64,000 nt of DNA, taken from NCBI GenBank assembly GCA_022925895.1, contig JAKSYS010000207.1, positions 1 to 64,000 of the forward strand. The letters are read 5' to 3'. Position 1 is the first letter of the stretch, and the number at the start of each line of letters is the position of its first letter. The DNA is from Fragilaria crotonensis. Taxonomy: Eukaryota > Bacillariophyta > Fragilariophyceae > Fragilariales > Fragilariaceae. Positions 31,980 through 42,150 of the stretch are shown piece after piece. Under the pieces are notes generated by a model. That model saw only the letters and a list, made by a program, of their open reading frames with translations, had not been told where the DNA came from and did not search any database. A program made the translations under genes and the position numbers.

Positions 31980-33678
31980 CCTTTTGAGAAACCCATTCCG
32001 TTTTGGCCTGACAACTAACACTAACTATTCTGCCTACCTTTTCATTGTGACAACCCCTGGCAAACTAACTGGTTGGATTGGACTACCCACTGAAAGTACT
32101 TTATCCATCCTCACTGCCCTGCAATCTTGGCTCACACAATCAGAACTTCTTGGACGCACCCAATCTGTCCGCTTTATCCGCACTGATGCTGGAACAGCAT
32201 TTACTTCTGCCAAATTCATCTCAACTTGCACCAACCTTGGAATCAAAGTTGAAGCTGCAGCCCCTGAACATCAAGAAATGAATGGAATTTGTGAAGCCAA
32301 ATGGAGAGAAGTCCACAACATTGCAAACACTCTGCTCAACACTGCCAGACTTGGAGGTACCTTCTTTCACCATGCTCATGCCTATGCAGTCCAAATTGTC
32401 AATGCTTGCCCTGCAAAGAATGTTACTGATCAAGATGGAAATCCTACAACTCCCTTCCACTATAGTTATGGCCGAAAACCCAGCCTCATCAACTTCCGCG
32501 TATTTGGATGCCCAGTCTATTTCAAACGTTACGAACCGACCTTTCGGAACAAGTTAATCACTTATAAACAACAGCTCCAACGTGCATCCCGTGGAACTTT
32601 TATTGGATTCCCTGACAACTCTGCCGGCTGGCTTGTCTACTCTCCAGACCATCCTCAACGAATTATCACAACCCGTGACGCTTATTTTGATGAAGATTTC
32701 AGCTCTGCCCTTGCTTTTGACTCCAAACCTTTTGCTGGAGCCATTCCTATCCGCTCCCACATGGACCCTAATGGACTAGAAAATGTTAAGAATTCTGAAC
32801 CCACCATCATTCACCAAACTGGATCTGTTGCCAACCTTGGAATCAACCCTTCCTCCTTCATTGAAGAACTCACAACAGAAGATCCTTCAAAAACACTAAA
32901 CATAAGCACCAATAATGTTGATAATCACCCTCCTACTGAGAATGATGATGACACTGATGATGATGATCTACAACCTGGTCCAACACCACCTGCACCTCAA
33001 CTGCTTAATCTCACTCATCACCAGAAGAGACACACACCCCTTCAGAAAGAGATGACACTCTACTTCCAAGAATGTGCTGAATCACTACCATCCATTGATC
33101 CTATCCACACTGCTATGCTTGCCCTTGATGCCTCTGCTGAAACATCTACAGAAAATGATGATCCTGTTGATAAATACTTGCCAGAACCCCAATCCTTTCA
33201 AGCTGTCCTCAAACTTGATGATGACATCCGCTCTGCCTGGCTTCATGCAATCAAAATGGAAATCAAGAACCTCATTGATCATGGTACCTTCATTCTTGGC
33301 CAGAAACCCCATGCAGATGAATTGATTATCCCAGTTAAACTTGTGCTCAAAGCAAAGCAAACAGCATCTGGCAAACTTGACAAACTCAAAGCCCGCCTTG
33401 TTGCCCGCGGCGACATGGAAAAGAGAAGAATTAAGAAAACAAAGCAAAGTACCAGCAGCAACTACTTAAGCAAAGAGAAGAGAACACCAAAAGTTAAGAA
33501 GTCTAACACTATCCCAATTGAGATCCCTCAACCTTTTGAAGACACATGGTCACCCTGTGCATCTTCAAGAGGGGTCAAGCTCTCATATCCAAAACCTGTG
33601 CTTTCCGCCGCATCCTTAAAGGTGCTGACTTCATTGGAGCCTATCTTCAAGCCAAAGTTATTGGACGTCACTTTGTGA
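31843..33678 (+). pseudogene. Copia-B integrase and start of RT
   Basis: Integrase acidic residues: aspartate in LHLDLLRNPF (31978-31980), aspartate in RTDAGTAFTSAKF (about 32185) and glutamate in NGICEAKWREVHN (about 32293). A block with GCPVYFKRYEP and GWLVYSPDHPQRII ends integrase. The RT entry follows: AWLHAIKMEIKNLIDHGTF, KLDKLKARLVARGD. Near 33,560 the frame changes to that of the RT palm. All key residues are present, but the frameshift stops a full-length product. Confidence 0.88.
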
Positions 33679-35003
33679 TCCTGCCACTTTACCTTGCCTA
33701 CCACTTCCCAGAATATGCCAAATACTTTGGAGTCCCACTTCTTCTTGACAAAGGAATCTATGGCCTTGTCTACTCAGGCAAATATTGGAACATTGAATTC
33801 TCTGAATGGCTATACTCTCAAGGATTCATCCAATCCCAAGCAGAACCATCCTATTTTGCTTACTATGACAAACACAACCAATGGCTTCGCCTCCTATTCT
33901 TTGTCGATGACATGCTTTATGTTGGAAGCAATGATTCCATCGAGAAATCTTTCGAAGATTCCGTCCGCAACCGCTTTGACGTGAAATTCCTTGGTCCTGC
34001 ACAATGGTTCCTGCAAATGCGCATCCACCGCCACAAAGATTCCACTTACACTCTAGACCAACACCGATATGTCTTGAACGCTCTCCAACGTTATGACCCG
34101 AATTCCGAATTCCCTGAACGCGAAACTCCCTTCCCACCCGATTACGTCTTCACCAAAGATAACCGCCCTGTCACTGATCATGACAAGTCTATAATTGAGA
34201 AAAGACATTCCCGCCTCCCGTTTCGCTCAGCCGTATGCACCCTACTTTATCTAGCATATAACACACGTGCCGATATCCTTTTTGCAGTCTGCAAACTTGC
34301 AAAAGCCTGCATCTGCCCCGGTGAACTTGACTTCCGCGCCCTTATCTGGTTATTTGGCTATCTCAGACGCCGACCCAGCTATGCTTTGAAATTCTATCCT
34401 GATGGCACTTCTAACCCAATCTATAGTATCTGTGCCCAACACAGCATTCCATACTCTGACCTGACTGTCTTCTCTGATGCCAGCTGGCAAGATTGCCCTG
34501 ACACTGGCAGATCAACTGTTGGATACATGATCTTTCACAATGGTGCCCTCATTGAAGCCAACTCAACAATGCCTACCCCAATTGCAATGTCAACCTCTGA
34601 AGCTGAATACATGGCTGCCTGTTCTGCAACTATGGCTACTGCCCACATCAGAATGCTTTTATATGATATGACATACCTTGGCACTAAACAATGGCGCGAA
34701 TCATCCCAACGTTTACCTACAATCCCATCTGTCCTTATGATTGACAATGAAGCAACTGTTCAAATTGCCAAGAATGGCAAACTAACTCGCAAAACTCGCC
34801 ACATTGAAAGACGCTTTCACTTTGTCCGCCAAGGCCAACAAGATGGTACTCATCAACTCTATTGGATCCCTTGTGACTCTCAACTTGCTGACATCCTAAC
34901 CAAGACTCAGACATCATCCAAGATTGATCCTCACCTTGACAAAATCTTTTGCACACTCCCTGATCACCTACTTTCTCCATCACCAATTTCTACGGAGATC
35001 TGA
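33546..35003 (+). pseudogene. Copia-B reverse transcriptase palm and RNase H
   Basis: RT blocks GADFIGAYLQAKV, LLDKGIYGLVYSGKYWN and the catalytic FVDDMLY near 33,900 are intact. RNase H has FSDASWQDCPDTGRSTVGYM, STSEAEYMAACSA and MIDNEATVQIAKNGKLTRK, and it ends with LADILTKTQ. The stop at 35001-35003 is only 11 bp from the LTR, with the purine tract between. Fragment of the same polyprotein as the preceding frames. Confidence 0.9.
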
Positions 35004-35004
35004 T

Positions 35005-35014
35005 TCAAGAGGGG
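35005..35014 (+). promoter_or_regulatory. Polypurine tract of Copia-B
   Basis: CAAGAGGGG directly before the 3' LTR. The same CAAGAGGGG precedes the Copia-D LTR on the minus strand. It primes plus-strand DNA synthesis. Confidence 0.75.
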
Positions 35015-35918
35015 TGACAGACTTTTAGTACCGCTCCTACGTATTTTTACTATCTACATTATCCAGTAGGACACTTCACATTAGGCTAGTAAACAGTATA
35101 CGTCGTACCGTTACTGTCGCACGGGAATCATATCCCACTCCAAAATTGCAACGATCAAATTCATGTCGTTCGTTATAAAAACGATCGTTTTCTCGCCCGG
35201 CGCTTCACCTCGTTCGCTCTCTTCAGACGTACGAACTTTCAGACGTGCACTCTTCAGACGTACACCGTTTCTTTTGTGATCCTGAGTGTTCCTGAAGAAC
35301 ACTCATCAAAAGAAGTTGATCATCATTTGATGATCAACAATTTCTCACAAATTTGTCTACCACTGTAAATATATTTAGCCGGCCCCCGATTTTTAACAAT
35401 GTACAATTTTCGTAGCAGCGTAACTGACCATGACGACTTTTTACCCGCCGTCGTCACGATTCAGTCCCCCTGTAGCGATAGCCAGTGTACTAGTACCCAC
35501 TTGGCTACCGACGTCACCGTAGGACTCCACCCACGTCCACATACTGTAGTGTCACCTACGCGCAACGTAGCACCATCTACTTGCATCGTACCTACAGATA
35601 CTAGCACAGTTGCTTCGCCTACTAGCACTGTGTCTACGTCTACATGTACTGTAGTTACGCCTAGTCATACCGTAGCTCAGTATACCCGTCCAGTAGACTC
35701 CCACGCGTATACCGTCGCGTCTGCTACTAGCACTCCCGCTTCCTCTGCCGCTAGCGTAGCATCCAGTAGTCCTGAAACCGTAGCACCGGCCAACGTTCGT
35801 ACTGTAGCGACCGATACCGTCACCGTGACGTCACCACCTGCCTGCGACCCCGGTCTGGCGTGCGCCCGATTTAACCATGGTCTGGCCTCCACTCCGCGCT
35901 CGCACGCAGAATCTATCA
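35015..35918 (+). repeat. Copia-B 3' LTR
   Basis: 904 bp, about 98.7 percent identical to 7646-8549 by my count of 12 mismatches. The LTR-borne ORF is open here too (35399-35923) and ends just after the LTR. Confidence 0.93.
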
Positions 35919-35944
35919 GGTAGTACGTGAAGCGGTCAGTATTG

Positions 35945-35964
35945 TGACGTCACGCTTGACGTCA
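35945..35964. promoter_or_regulatory. Two TGACGTCA (CRE/bZIP-type) sites
   Basis: Exact palindromes at 35945-35952 and 35957-35964, twelve bases apart. TGACGT-type elements respond to CO2/cAMP in the diatom Phaeodactylum. The nearest gene start is 1.4 kb away, so relevance is open. Confidence 0.35.
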
Positions 35965-35990
35965 TTTCTGTGCATTCTAATTGAAAGCAC

Positions 35991-36031
35991 GCATACGCAC
36001 AAATGCATACGCACAAATGCATACGCACAAA
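35991..36031. repeat. 14-bp tandem repeat
   Basis: Three copies of GCATACGCACAAAT, the last incomplete. Confidence 0.85.
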
Positions 36032-36202
36032 CGCGGGATTCGTGCCACTACAGACCATTAGAAAATTAATTGGGTGGCTCGATCCAGCCGGCCATGCGTT
36101 ATTCGAACGTTCGACTCTTGAATTCAGAGTACTCCCCCCACTATTCTGCACAATAGAGTGATAACGGTAAAACCGATCCTTTGAACGATTGTAACTTGTC
36201 GA

Positions 36203-36293
36203 GAACTTCGAATTACTCAACAGGCGTGCACTATGTTGTCACTGGTGCATCGAAGAATAGCATAGTGCACGCCTGTTGAGTAATTCGAAGTTC
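36203..36293. repeat. Perfect 33-bp inverted repeat (long hairpin)
   Basis: The arm at 36203-36235 is exactly complementary to 36261-36293, with a 25-nt spacer. The arm starts GAACTTCGAATTACTCAACA. RNA from either strand would fold into a 33-bp stem. It may be a MITE core, a small-RNA precursor or a replication-generated inversion. Confidence 0.85.
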
Positions 36294-36740
36294 TGACCGA
36301 GCCCCTTTTGTGTACTGGTAGTCGTGTAGATACCACGTACGAAATCGGTTTCTCGATTGTGTTTCATCGTTGCAGGTCATGTGGATCACTCAAGGGCCAA
36401 GGCAATACTTAAGGATAATTTTTTAAATTATTCATTACGTTGATGTAGTCTTCAATATCAGAAATGACGTTAAACATCGGCCGTGCCGCCTTGAAAATAC
36501 GGCCCATAACCAAAAATCGATCCACCCAATTAAAGGTCGAATGGTCTCTAGTGCTAGCACTTGATTTAAAATCCGTGCGAAGTCAAGTGCTCGTACTTGG
36601 GAACCCGAGCAATACGTCTAGGCATACTGCTACGTATGGGTACCCTATTTCAAGGTTTGGGACTAACGGTGCACTATCGACGTATTCACGGTAGTTCCTT
36701 AATTCACGCAATATATCCTACTATATTATAAATTAATTGT

Positions 36741-36774
36741 GTGCGTGCGTGTGTGCGTGCGTGCGTGCGTGCGT
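36741..36774. repeat. GTGC-type microsatellite
   Basis: Run of GTGC/GTGT units. Confidence 0.8.
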
Positions 36775-36954
36775 CTGTTACGGAGTATGACCACTCTGGG
36801 GTACTGGATCAAATGAATACTGTCTCATACTCGGAAGTATGTATGTCATACATGCATACTGGAGTACTCCGTAAGCGATGTCGGTAAGATTTGCATATAC
36901 GTAGTTGCGTCAGTGCGTGCGTCTGTTACGGAGTATGACCACTCTGGGGTACTG
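36765..36954. repeat. 42-bp direct repeat pair
   Basis: The 42 bases at 36765-36806, with core TTACGGAGTATGACCACTCT, recur exactly at 36913-36954. A reverse copy of TTACGGAGTA lies near 36866, between the two. Confidence 0.75.
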
Positions 36955-37404
36955 CACTACTTGCGTATAGTACTGAACTGTACAAACAGTACACACAACC
37001 GTGCACAAACCATACCGTACACGTATTCCAAAAGTCCGACCAATTGGGAGGTACCCACTAGTATATTAAATAGACATGGGAAACTGAAGTTCTACTACTG
37101 TATCGTTACGAATAAAACACTGCAAGGATTCGAGGTCGAAGGAAAGGAAGCAACGCGAAGCTTAAGTGTAATCCAAATATTGTTCTTATTTTTTTACACT
37201 CTTTTAATAATCGTTTCAGCATCATCTTTCTTATTACCTTCATCTAACCATTTCAGGTAAGATTATGCACAGTCACTCTGTTCCAATTTACACGAATGAT
37301 GAGGGAAAAATACGGCTACGATCATAACCTTCCAAGTTCCAAGTGCATACTTTCACAAATCTCACTCCACACTGACCAGCATCGCTTTATAGCTTGATCT
37401 GATC

Positions 37405-38316
37405 ATGGTGATGGTAAGCCAATCAATGAAACCGGCTCGAAATGGTTGGTTGTTTGCATTTGCAATCTGTACCTCCTTCGGGATTGTGATGGTGAACTTG
37501 AAACTGACGACCCCACACGTGCGGTTAGCAACTACGACAAGAAAATCGCGACTGGGCGATGGCTGCTACCATGTCTATTTGGACGTGGGTGCAAATATTG
37601 GAGTTCATGGTCGATTTCTGTTCGAGCCTCACATGTATCCTAACTCGAAAAAATCTGTCCCATTGTTCAACAAGCAGTATGGCCAAGATCGTGCCAACGA
37701 GGACTATTGTGTTTTTGCTGTTGAAGCCAATCCCAACCACTGGCCAAGGTTAAAAAATGTCAGTGACGCGTATGCTGCATTGGGTTGGAGGTATCACTAC
37801 GTTCAGGCTGCCGCCTGGGATCGGGATGGGGTCATGGTTTTTCATCACCAGGGAGATACAGGCCATAATGAGTGGGGCTTCTCGGTCAAGAAGCGGACAG
37901 TCCAAGGTGTCAACGCTGTTGACGTTCCATCCATTTGTCTTTCTGAATGGATTCAACGTGAAATTCTTGAGAGGGAAATTCCAGAGATTCCTCGCTCCCG
38001 AAGACAATACCCAAACCCAGTTGTTGGAATGAAAATGGATATTGAAGGATCTGAATACATCGTTCTTCCTGACCTGATGCTTACTGGAGTTTTTTGTCAA
38101 CTGACGTTCATGTTTGGAGAGGTACATCCGCATTTTGCACCGCTCAATTTCACCGGTCAAGGAGTTGATCTCACCACGCGTAAAAGCGCCGAAGTGCTTC
38201 AAGATGCATTGACCACTGTCGTCAAGGCCTCTCGAAACTGTAAAGCGAAATACTTTCCGGACATTGATGATGAATCCTATTTGCACGATGGAGTGCCACT
38301 TCCTGACATCAAGTGA
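37405..38316 (+). CDS. Membrane-anchored FkbM-type SAM methyltransferase
   Basis: 303 residues from ATG 37405, uninterrupted. Residues about 14-32 (GWLFAFAICTSFGIVMVNL) form one transmembrane anchor after a short basic head, so a type II, probably Golgi or ER, topology is expected. The SAM-binding motif I is VYLDVGANIGVHGR (57-70). An acidic residue in VFAVEANPNHWPR (108) fits motif II. The FkbM signature MKMDIEGSEYIVLPDL is at 209-224. FkbM-family enzymes usually O-methylate sugars or small molecules, so a role in glycan modification is likely but the substrate is unknown. No mobile-element sequence overlaps it. A short inverted repeat GGCACACATC / GATGTGTGCC lies just downstream (38353-38391). 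Confidence 0.85.
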   Translation: MVMVSQSMKPARNGWLFAFAICTSFGIVMVNLKLTTPHVRLATTTRKSRLGDGCYHVYLDVGANIGVHGRFLFEPHMYPNSKKSVPLFNKQYGQDRANEDYCVFAVEANPNHWPRLKNVSDAYAALGWRYHYVQAAAWDRDGVMVFHHQGDTGHNEWGFSVKKRTVQGVNAVDVPSICLSEWIQREILEREIPEIPRSRRQYPNPVVGMKMDIEGSEYIVLPDLMLTGVFCQLTFMFGEVHPHFAPLNFTGQGVDLTTRKSAEVLQDALTTVVKASRNCKAKYFPDIDDESYLHDGVPLPDIK

Positions 38317-38679
38317 AAGGTAGACCCATACTGGAGACGTTGAGCACCTTGATGGCACACATCATGCATCAAGTATGTCATCAAGATGTGTGCCTGAAAT
38401 CTTGAGTGTAAGGCGCAACCTACTAAATATCTGCATCAATACCATTCCATCCACTCTCTCAATACATCAAGTGTCAGCACTCTCACTTCATACACGTAGC
38501 GAAACTACGGGGTAGCTAAGGGCTTAAAAGCAGGCTTTGGAAGAATAATACAGTATGCATACTACATACTGGTATTGACTTCCTGACAGTGTTCGTGTGG
38601 TCGGTACACGAGTACTGGCCGACGGTAGACTTAAGGTTAGTAGGACCTAGTGTCTAGCCTCCCGGAGCCTTGGGGTTAA
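38317..38679. other. Region between the methyltransferase gene and the piggyBac-like element
   Basis: No gene. It contains the 3' hairpin of the gene above and the left half of the palindrome that flanks the transposon (from 38647). Confidence 0.5.
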
Positions 38680-38687
38680 TTAACCCC
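38647..38687. repeat. Left arm of inverted repeat around the piggyBac-like insertion
   Basis: CTAGTGTCTAGCCTCCCG, then GGGGTTAATTAACCCC (itself a perfect palindrome, 38672-38687). The reverse complement of 41384-41419 matches except for a 5-bp length difference and one base. Confidence 0.8.
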
Positions 38688-41391
38688 GTCCCGATTTCCA
38701 CTTCGTGTGTACAAAAAATACTCAAGTCTACTAAAAAGGGGTCGGGTCGACGATGACGGTCAAAACGATGATGATGCTACAAATGAATGATGATTGAAAC
38801 GTTAACACATTGTTTAAATGTCATCTAAGTGTGTGTGGTTGCGAGTGCGAGCAATATGAGCAATATGGTCGAGGAAGCACCGTTTTCCATTTTTGGTTGC
38901 GCCAAGGAACACCGTTTTATTGCTATCATTGCAGTCACTACATTGCCAAGTTGTCTTCTTTTGACACTCCTTACATCGGCCTTGGTACCTAAATGATGTC
39001 TTTTCTCCATGGGCATTCTTAAGTCTCTTCACCGGAGTCAAGTGGGTGAGGACTCCAGCACGTGCACATCCACTTTCCACGGCCCTGATGCATGCCTCTT
39101 GGTAGGATGTCCCATTTGGGGACGACCTCGGTCGTCGCGTTCCTGTTCTCCGATTGTCGCAGCTATTGTCAATAAGTTCCTCCGCAAGGAGGGAGTAAAA
39201 CTCCTTTTGTAGACACTTTCTTTGCTGCTGCGCAGAGGAAGTACCATTTTTGAATGCGTTGTACACGAGCCATGTATCGACGACGATCATGGCAAAAATA
39301 GAAAGGTTAACGCGAACCGACCAATCCTTCGTTTCGACCTTCTTCTCGATCCGAAGGTCGTCTTGACGATACCGATTGTGCCTGTTGATGGCACCACACG
39401 TAGTATGGTAGACCTCCGCAATTTGAGGTTGCTTGATGGTCATGGTGACCCGCTCCAGAGGAGCATTCCGATCTTGACTCACTTGCCGCCAACGGCAGTG
39501 AGTGTATGGCGTTCCTTCCGAGAGAGCCCCTGCTGTTGCAATACAGTACCTTCGTTCCCGATCCATCCACACGAAAGCAACCATAGCAGGATCCAGTTCG
39601 TCTGCAGAATCCGAAGCAAGGGCGAAGAAATCACCACGTTGGTTCAGTTCCACCGAAGTGAGGAAGGCTCTTGGGAAACCTCTTGTTGCGGTCTTGACGA
39701 CGCCGATGAAACGGAGGCCGTTCCGGAAGAGTTATTTTGCCGCTCCAACAGAAGCAAAGTACGAGTCTGCACAAACAATGCGATTCAAACCAAACCAAGG
39801 TGAGACAACAGATTTCAACACTTGTGTACCATGCAACAAACTTGACTCATTGTTTGGTTCATCATTGTCTTCCTCCTCACCGACGAGGTCAATACCTTTG
39901 ACCAACTTCAAACGCAACATCACTCCGCTTCTACCACACGCAGCGTTCTGAATTTCGCAGCCGTTCTCCGGCTTTCGGTCAATCGCGACGTATTGTGGAA
40001 GGCCGTGGTTGATCCAGTGCCCTCACTGGCCGTACCAACGGCTCATGGATTCGTCGACACAAATTGTGTCGGACGGAGTGAAATAATTTGCTCTGTGGTC
40101 GTTGAAGTTCGCGACAAAGTCATCCACCAACTTCCACCGATGTTGCTCAGTACTTTCGTTCTCAGCTTGTTCAGAAGGTTGCTTGCTCCATCGAATAGCG
40201 CGAAAGAGGTCGTCAAAGCGATGCTTTGACATACCGGTGAGTCCAAAGTGAGGTGCAGGTCGATACTTCATCGGCGCGACAGAACTCCAAAGACTCGCCC
40301 TGGATGTGAATTCAAAAGAAGTCATGAGTATTAACACACCAAAGAATTTCAGAAGCTCCGAGGTGTTAGTCGTATTGGCGTCCAGCTTCTCAAGCTCAAC
40401 GTTAGTCAGATCAACCATCGCAACAAGCTGTTTTGGAGGGAACATCAGAAGAAAGAAGTCGATGGCACTCATACCATTTATTGCTGAATTCCGTTGTCCA
40501 GGGTAGAGGTCCTCACCAACTACATTCCTCACACTCCACATACGTGGAGCGCAATTACCATTCAATGAAGTCTCAGTGCTGAATGCCCTCCGCCACTCAA
40601 CATGATGAGAAGTTGCAACAATGGAACGATCGTTCGCTGCAACAGTTGCTACAGCAACTGCTGGTGCGGCTGTCGTTGTCTCCAAACTCGCTCGTGCCTG
40701 CTGCTCCGGCTCCTCATCCGAACTTTGAATGGCATCAAGCATTTCTTGGGTGGTCATACCGGCAACAGAAGGTGCTCCGACGTTGATCGTTTCATTAACA
40801 TCTTCGACGTTTTCATTCACGAGTGCAGTCACGGGTTCATTGCTCACACCAGTGATCGATTCTGCGTCGGCCATCTTGATCCCTCTCAAATTCAACTGGC
40901 ACCTCTTAATAGTGCCACCACCAAGCTCGTAATCTGCGGTGACTAGAGTTGTTGCCCTTCTCCCGCCGTTCGATGAAGCGGAATCAACCGAAACGACAGT
41001 CCCATTAACGAACTTCGTTTTCGCGTTGGCTCCATATCGTCGATGGCACTCGGCCAGGACTGTCACGTGGTGAGCTTTCGCTTGCACCCGTGCCCGAACC
41101 ACATGTCGAGGATCATTTCTGGGCATTGTGAGCTCAGTTGCTTATGAGCAGATGCAGGTGCAGCACCACAAAGTTCATGGGGCAGCGCCAAAACAAACGA
41201 TTGAAATTCGGAAGCAAAAATTTTTAGCTGCTGAAAATTTTTAATAACTCTACAACAAAGAAGATTGAGCATACCCCCGTTGACGGCATGCCATCTAGAT
41301 GTGTTACGAAGGCATAGGCCAATCCTTAAAGCCAACGGACCTTGTCACCGAATTGGCGGAGCATATCCAAGGTTGGCAAAAACGAGGTTAA
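38680..41391 (-). mobile_element. piggyBac-like DNA transposon
   Basis: Ends TTAACCCC...GAGGTTAA with an adjoining second TTAA on each side, as expected for TTAA-specific piggyBac insertion. The minus strand codes for a transposase with PF13843-style blocks and a Cys-rich C-terminus. About 2.7 kb. Two in-frame stops show this copy is inactive. Whether the longer flanking inverted repeat belongs to the element or to its target is open. Confidence 0.85.
38814..41126 (-). pseudogene. piggyBac-like transposase with two in-frame stops
   Basis: One reading frame of about 770 codons from ATG 41126, interrupted only by TGA at 40025-40023 and TAA at 39734-39732. The first part is a variable acidic head. 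The catalytic domain shows LKFFGVLILMTSFEFTSRAS, then KYRPAPHFGLTGMSKHRFDD, and DTICVDESMSRWYGQ just before the first stop. After it comes CADSYFASVGAAK, holding the second catalytic aspartate. Later blocks are RGFPRAFL-type and FVWMDRERRYCIATAG. The C-terminus has the zinc-ribbon cluster RCKECQKKTTWQCSDC. No frameshift is present, so decay is recent or the stops are suppressed. It would cut and paste DNA at TTAA. Confidence 0.88.
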
Positions 41392-41419
41392 TTAACCCCA
41401 TCGGGAGGCTAGACACTAG
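41384..41419. repeat. Right arm of inverted repeat around the piggyBac-like insertion
   Basis: GAGGTTAATTAACCCC, then AT, then CGGGAGGCTAGACACTAG; reverse complement of the left arm at 38647-38687 apart from a small gap. Confidence 0.8.
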
Positions 41420-41581
41420 AAGTCTAGCGTTGGACTTGGGCGATGGTGTTTTGTACACATACACCATGGCGGTAGATTTGTTGGTACAAGGATGTAGAAA
41501 TGTAGGAAACTTAGTAGTAAAGGCCTTTACTGTTTTTGGTTTGTGGAAATTATAAGATGAATTAAGGATGAAAAGTGAAGG

Positions 41582-41597
41582 TGAGACTAGCAACATT
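41582..41597. repeat. SINE target-site duplication, left
   Basis: TGAGACTAGCAACATT, exact copy at 41815-41830. Confidence 0.9.
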
Positions 41598-41814
41598 CAA
41601 AAAAATCCCAGATCTGTTTTACATGCTGCCGCTGTGCTCATGATTAGGAGAACTCAACCCACACGGTACGATACTACCCTCTAGTGGATAGCGTCATACT
41701 GCAGGTTCATGAATCAATAGTTTTTTGACTTTTCTGCAGGACTTGAACCCACAGCCTCACCCAAAAGGATACCTCTGCTTGAGATTTTAGCCAACTATAC
41801 TATACACCAATCCC
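41598..41814 (-). mobile_element. tRNA-derived SINE
   Basis: 217 bp between 16-bp target duplications. On the minus strand it starts GGGATTGGTG. It has a perfect pol III A box TAGTATAGTTG (rc of 41792-41802) and a perfect B box GGTTCAAGTCC (rc of 41739-41749), then a tRNA-unrelated body, and ends GGGATTTTTTTG with a T7 run that can stop pol III. The acceptor and anticodon stems do not pair well, so it is not a working tRNA. It needs a LINE to move; the LINE at 50-59 kb does not share its tail in any obvious way. Confidence 0.8.
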
Positions 41815-41830
41815 TGAGACTAGCAACATT
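41815..41830. repeat. SINE target-site duplication, right
   Basis: TGAGACTAGCAACATT, exact copy of 41582-41597. Confidence 0.9.
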
Positions 41831-42139
41831 AGTTGGAGTCTCACAAATGAAGTGTGGTCTTAGTCCCACTTCCTGAGTGGTGTTTGGGAAGTGTTGTCCA
41901 TAGTAAAAAGGGTGTTGTTGAAGTTATCAACAACACTCATGATTTGAATTACATAGGAAGTAATTCAAATCATTTTTGTGTTGCAGACCGGTACCAAGTT
42001 CTGATTCTCAGAATTCTACTGGAACGGGTCACGGACAGACTAGGAAAGATAAAGGACTGTCTACTGTATTACCGTATGGTATTTAACCTTACAGTAAGTA
42101 CAAGAGACAGTGTGACAGAGTGACGGTAGATTCCTAACA
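41831..42139 (-). repeat. Copia-D 3' LTR (partial, outer end undefined)
   Basis: Begins TGTTAGG on the minus strand right after the purine tract. It contains two adjacent perfect hairpins: GTGTTGTTGA / TCAACAACAC (41912-41936) and ATGATTTGAATTAC / GTAATTCAAATCAT (41939-41973). The LTR may continue beyond the SINE. Confidence 0.6.
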
Positions 42140-42150
42140 CCCCTCTTGGA

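Larger units (their letters stand above)
7646..35918 (+). mobile_element. Copia-B: giant outer Ty1/copia element carrying a nested insertion
   Basis: Boundaries are two 904-bp LTRs starting TGACAG and ending CTATCA. I count 12 mismatches between them. A purine tract precedes the 3' LTR and TGG follows the 5' LTR. Inside are an LTR-borne ORF, a long pre-gag ORF, gag with CCHC knuckle, protease, integrase, RT and RNase H. Bases 10,610-26,900 are a later Copia-C insertion. Without it the element is about 12.0 kb, large for copia. Four to five frameshifts in gag-pol make this copy non-autonomous. No matching target duplication was found at the outer ends, so it may have recombined or diverged. 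Confidence 0.88.
35919..37404. other. Intergenic region upstream of the methyltransferase gene
   Basis: No supported gene in 1.5 kb. It contains two TGACGTCA sites, a 14-bp tandem repeat, a perfect 33-bp inverted repeat, a GTGC microsatellite and a 42-bp direct repeat (all listed separately). Confidence 0.6.

Noticed and set aside
36913-37260. 115-residue plus-strand frame with a hydrophobic tail upstream of the methyltransferase gene
   Set aside because: It overlaps the 42-bp repeat and microsatellite, has no ATG in good context and no domain.
41732-41812. A functional tRNA gene on the minus strand
   Set aside because: A and B boxes are perfect, but acceptor and anticodon stems pair poorly and the whole unit has SINE-type target duplications.
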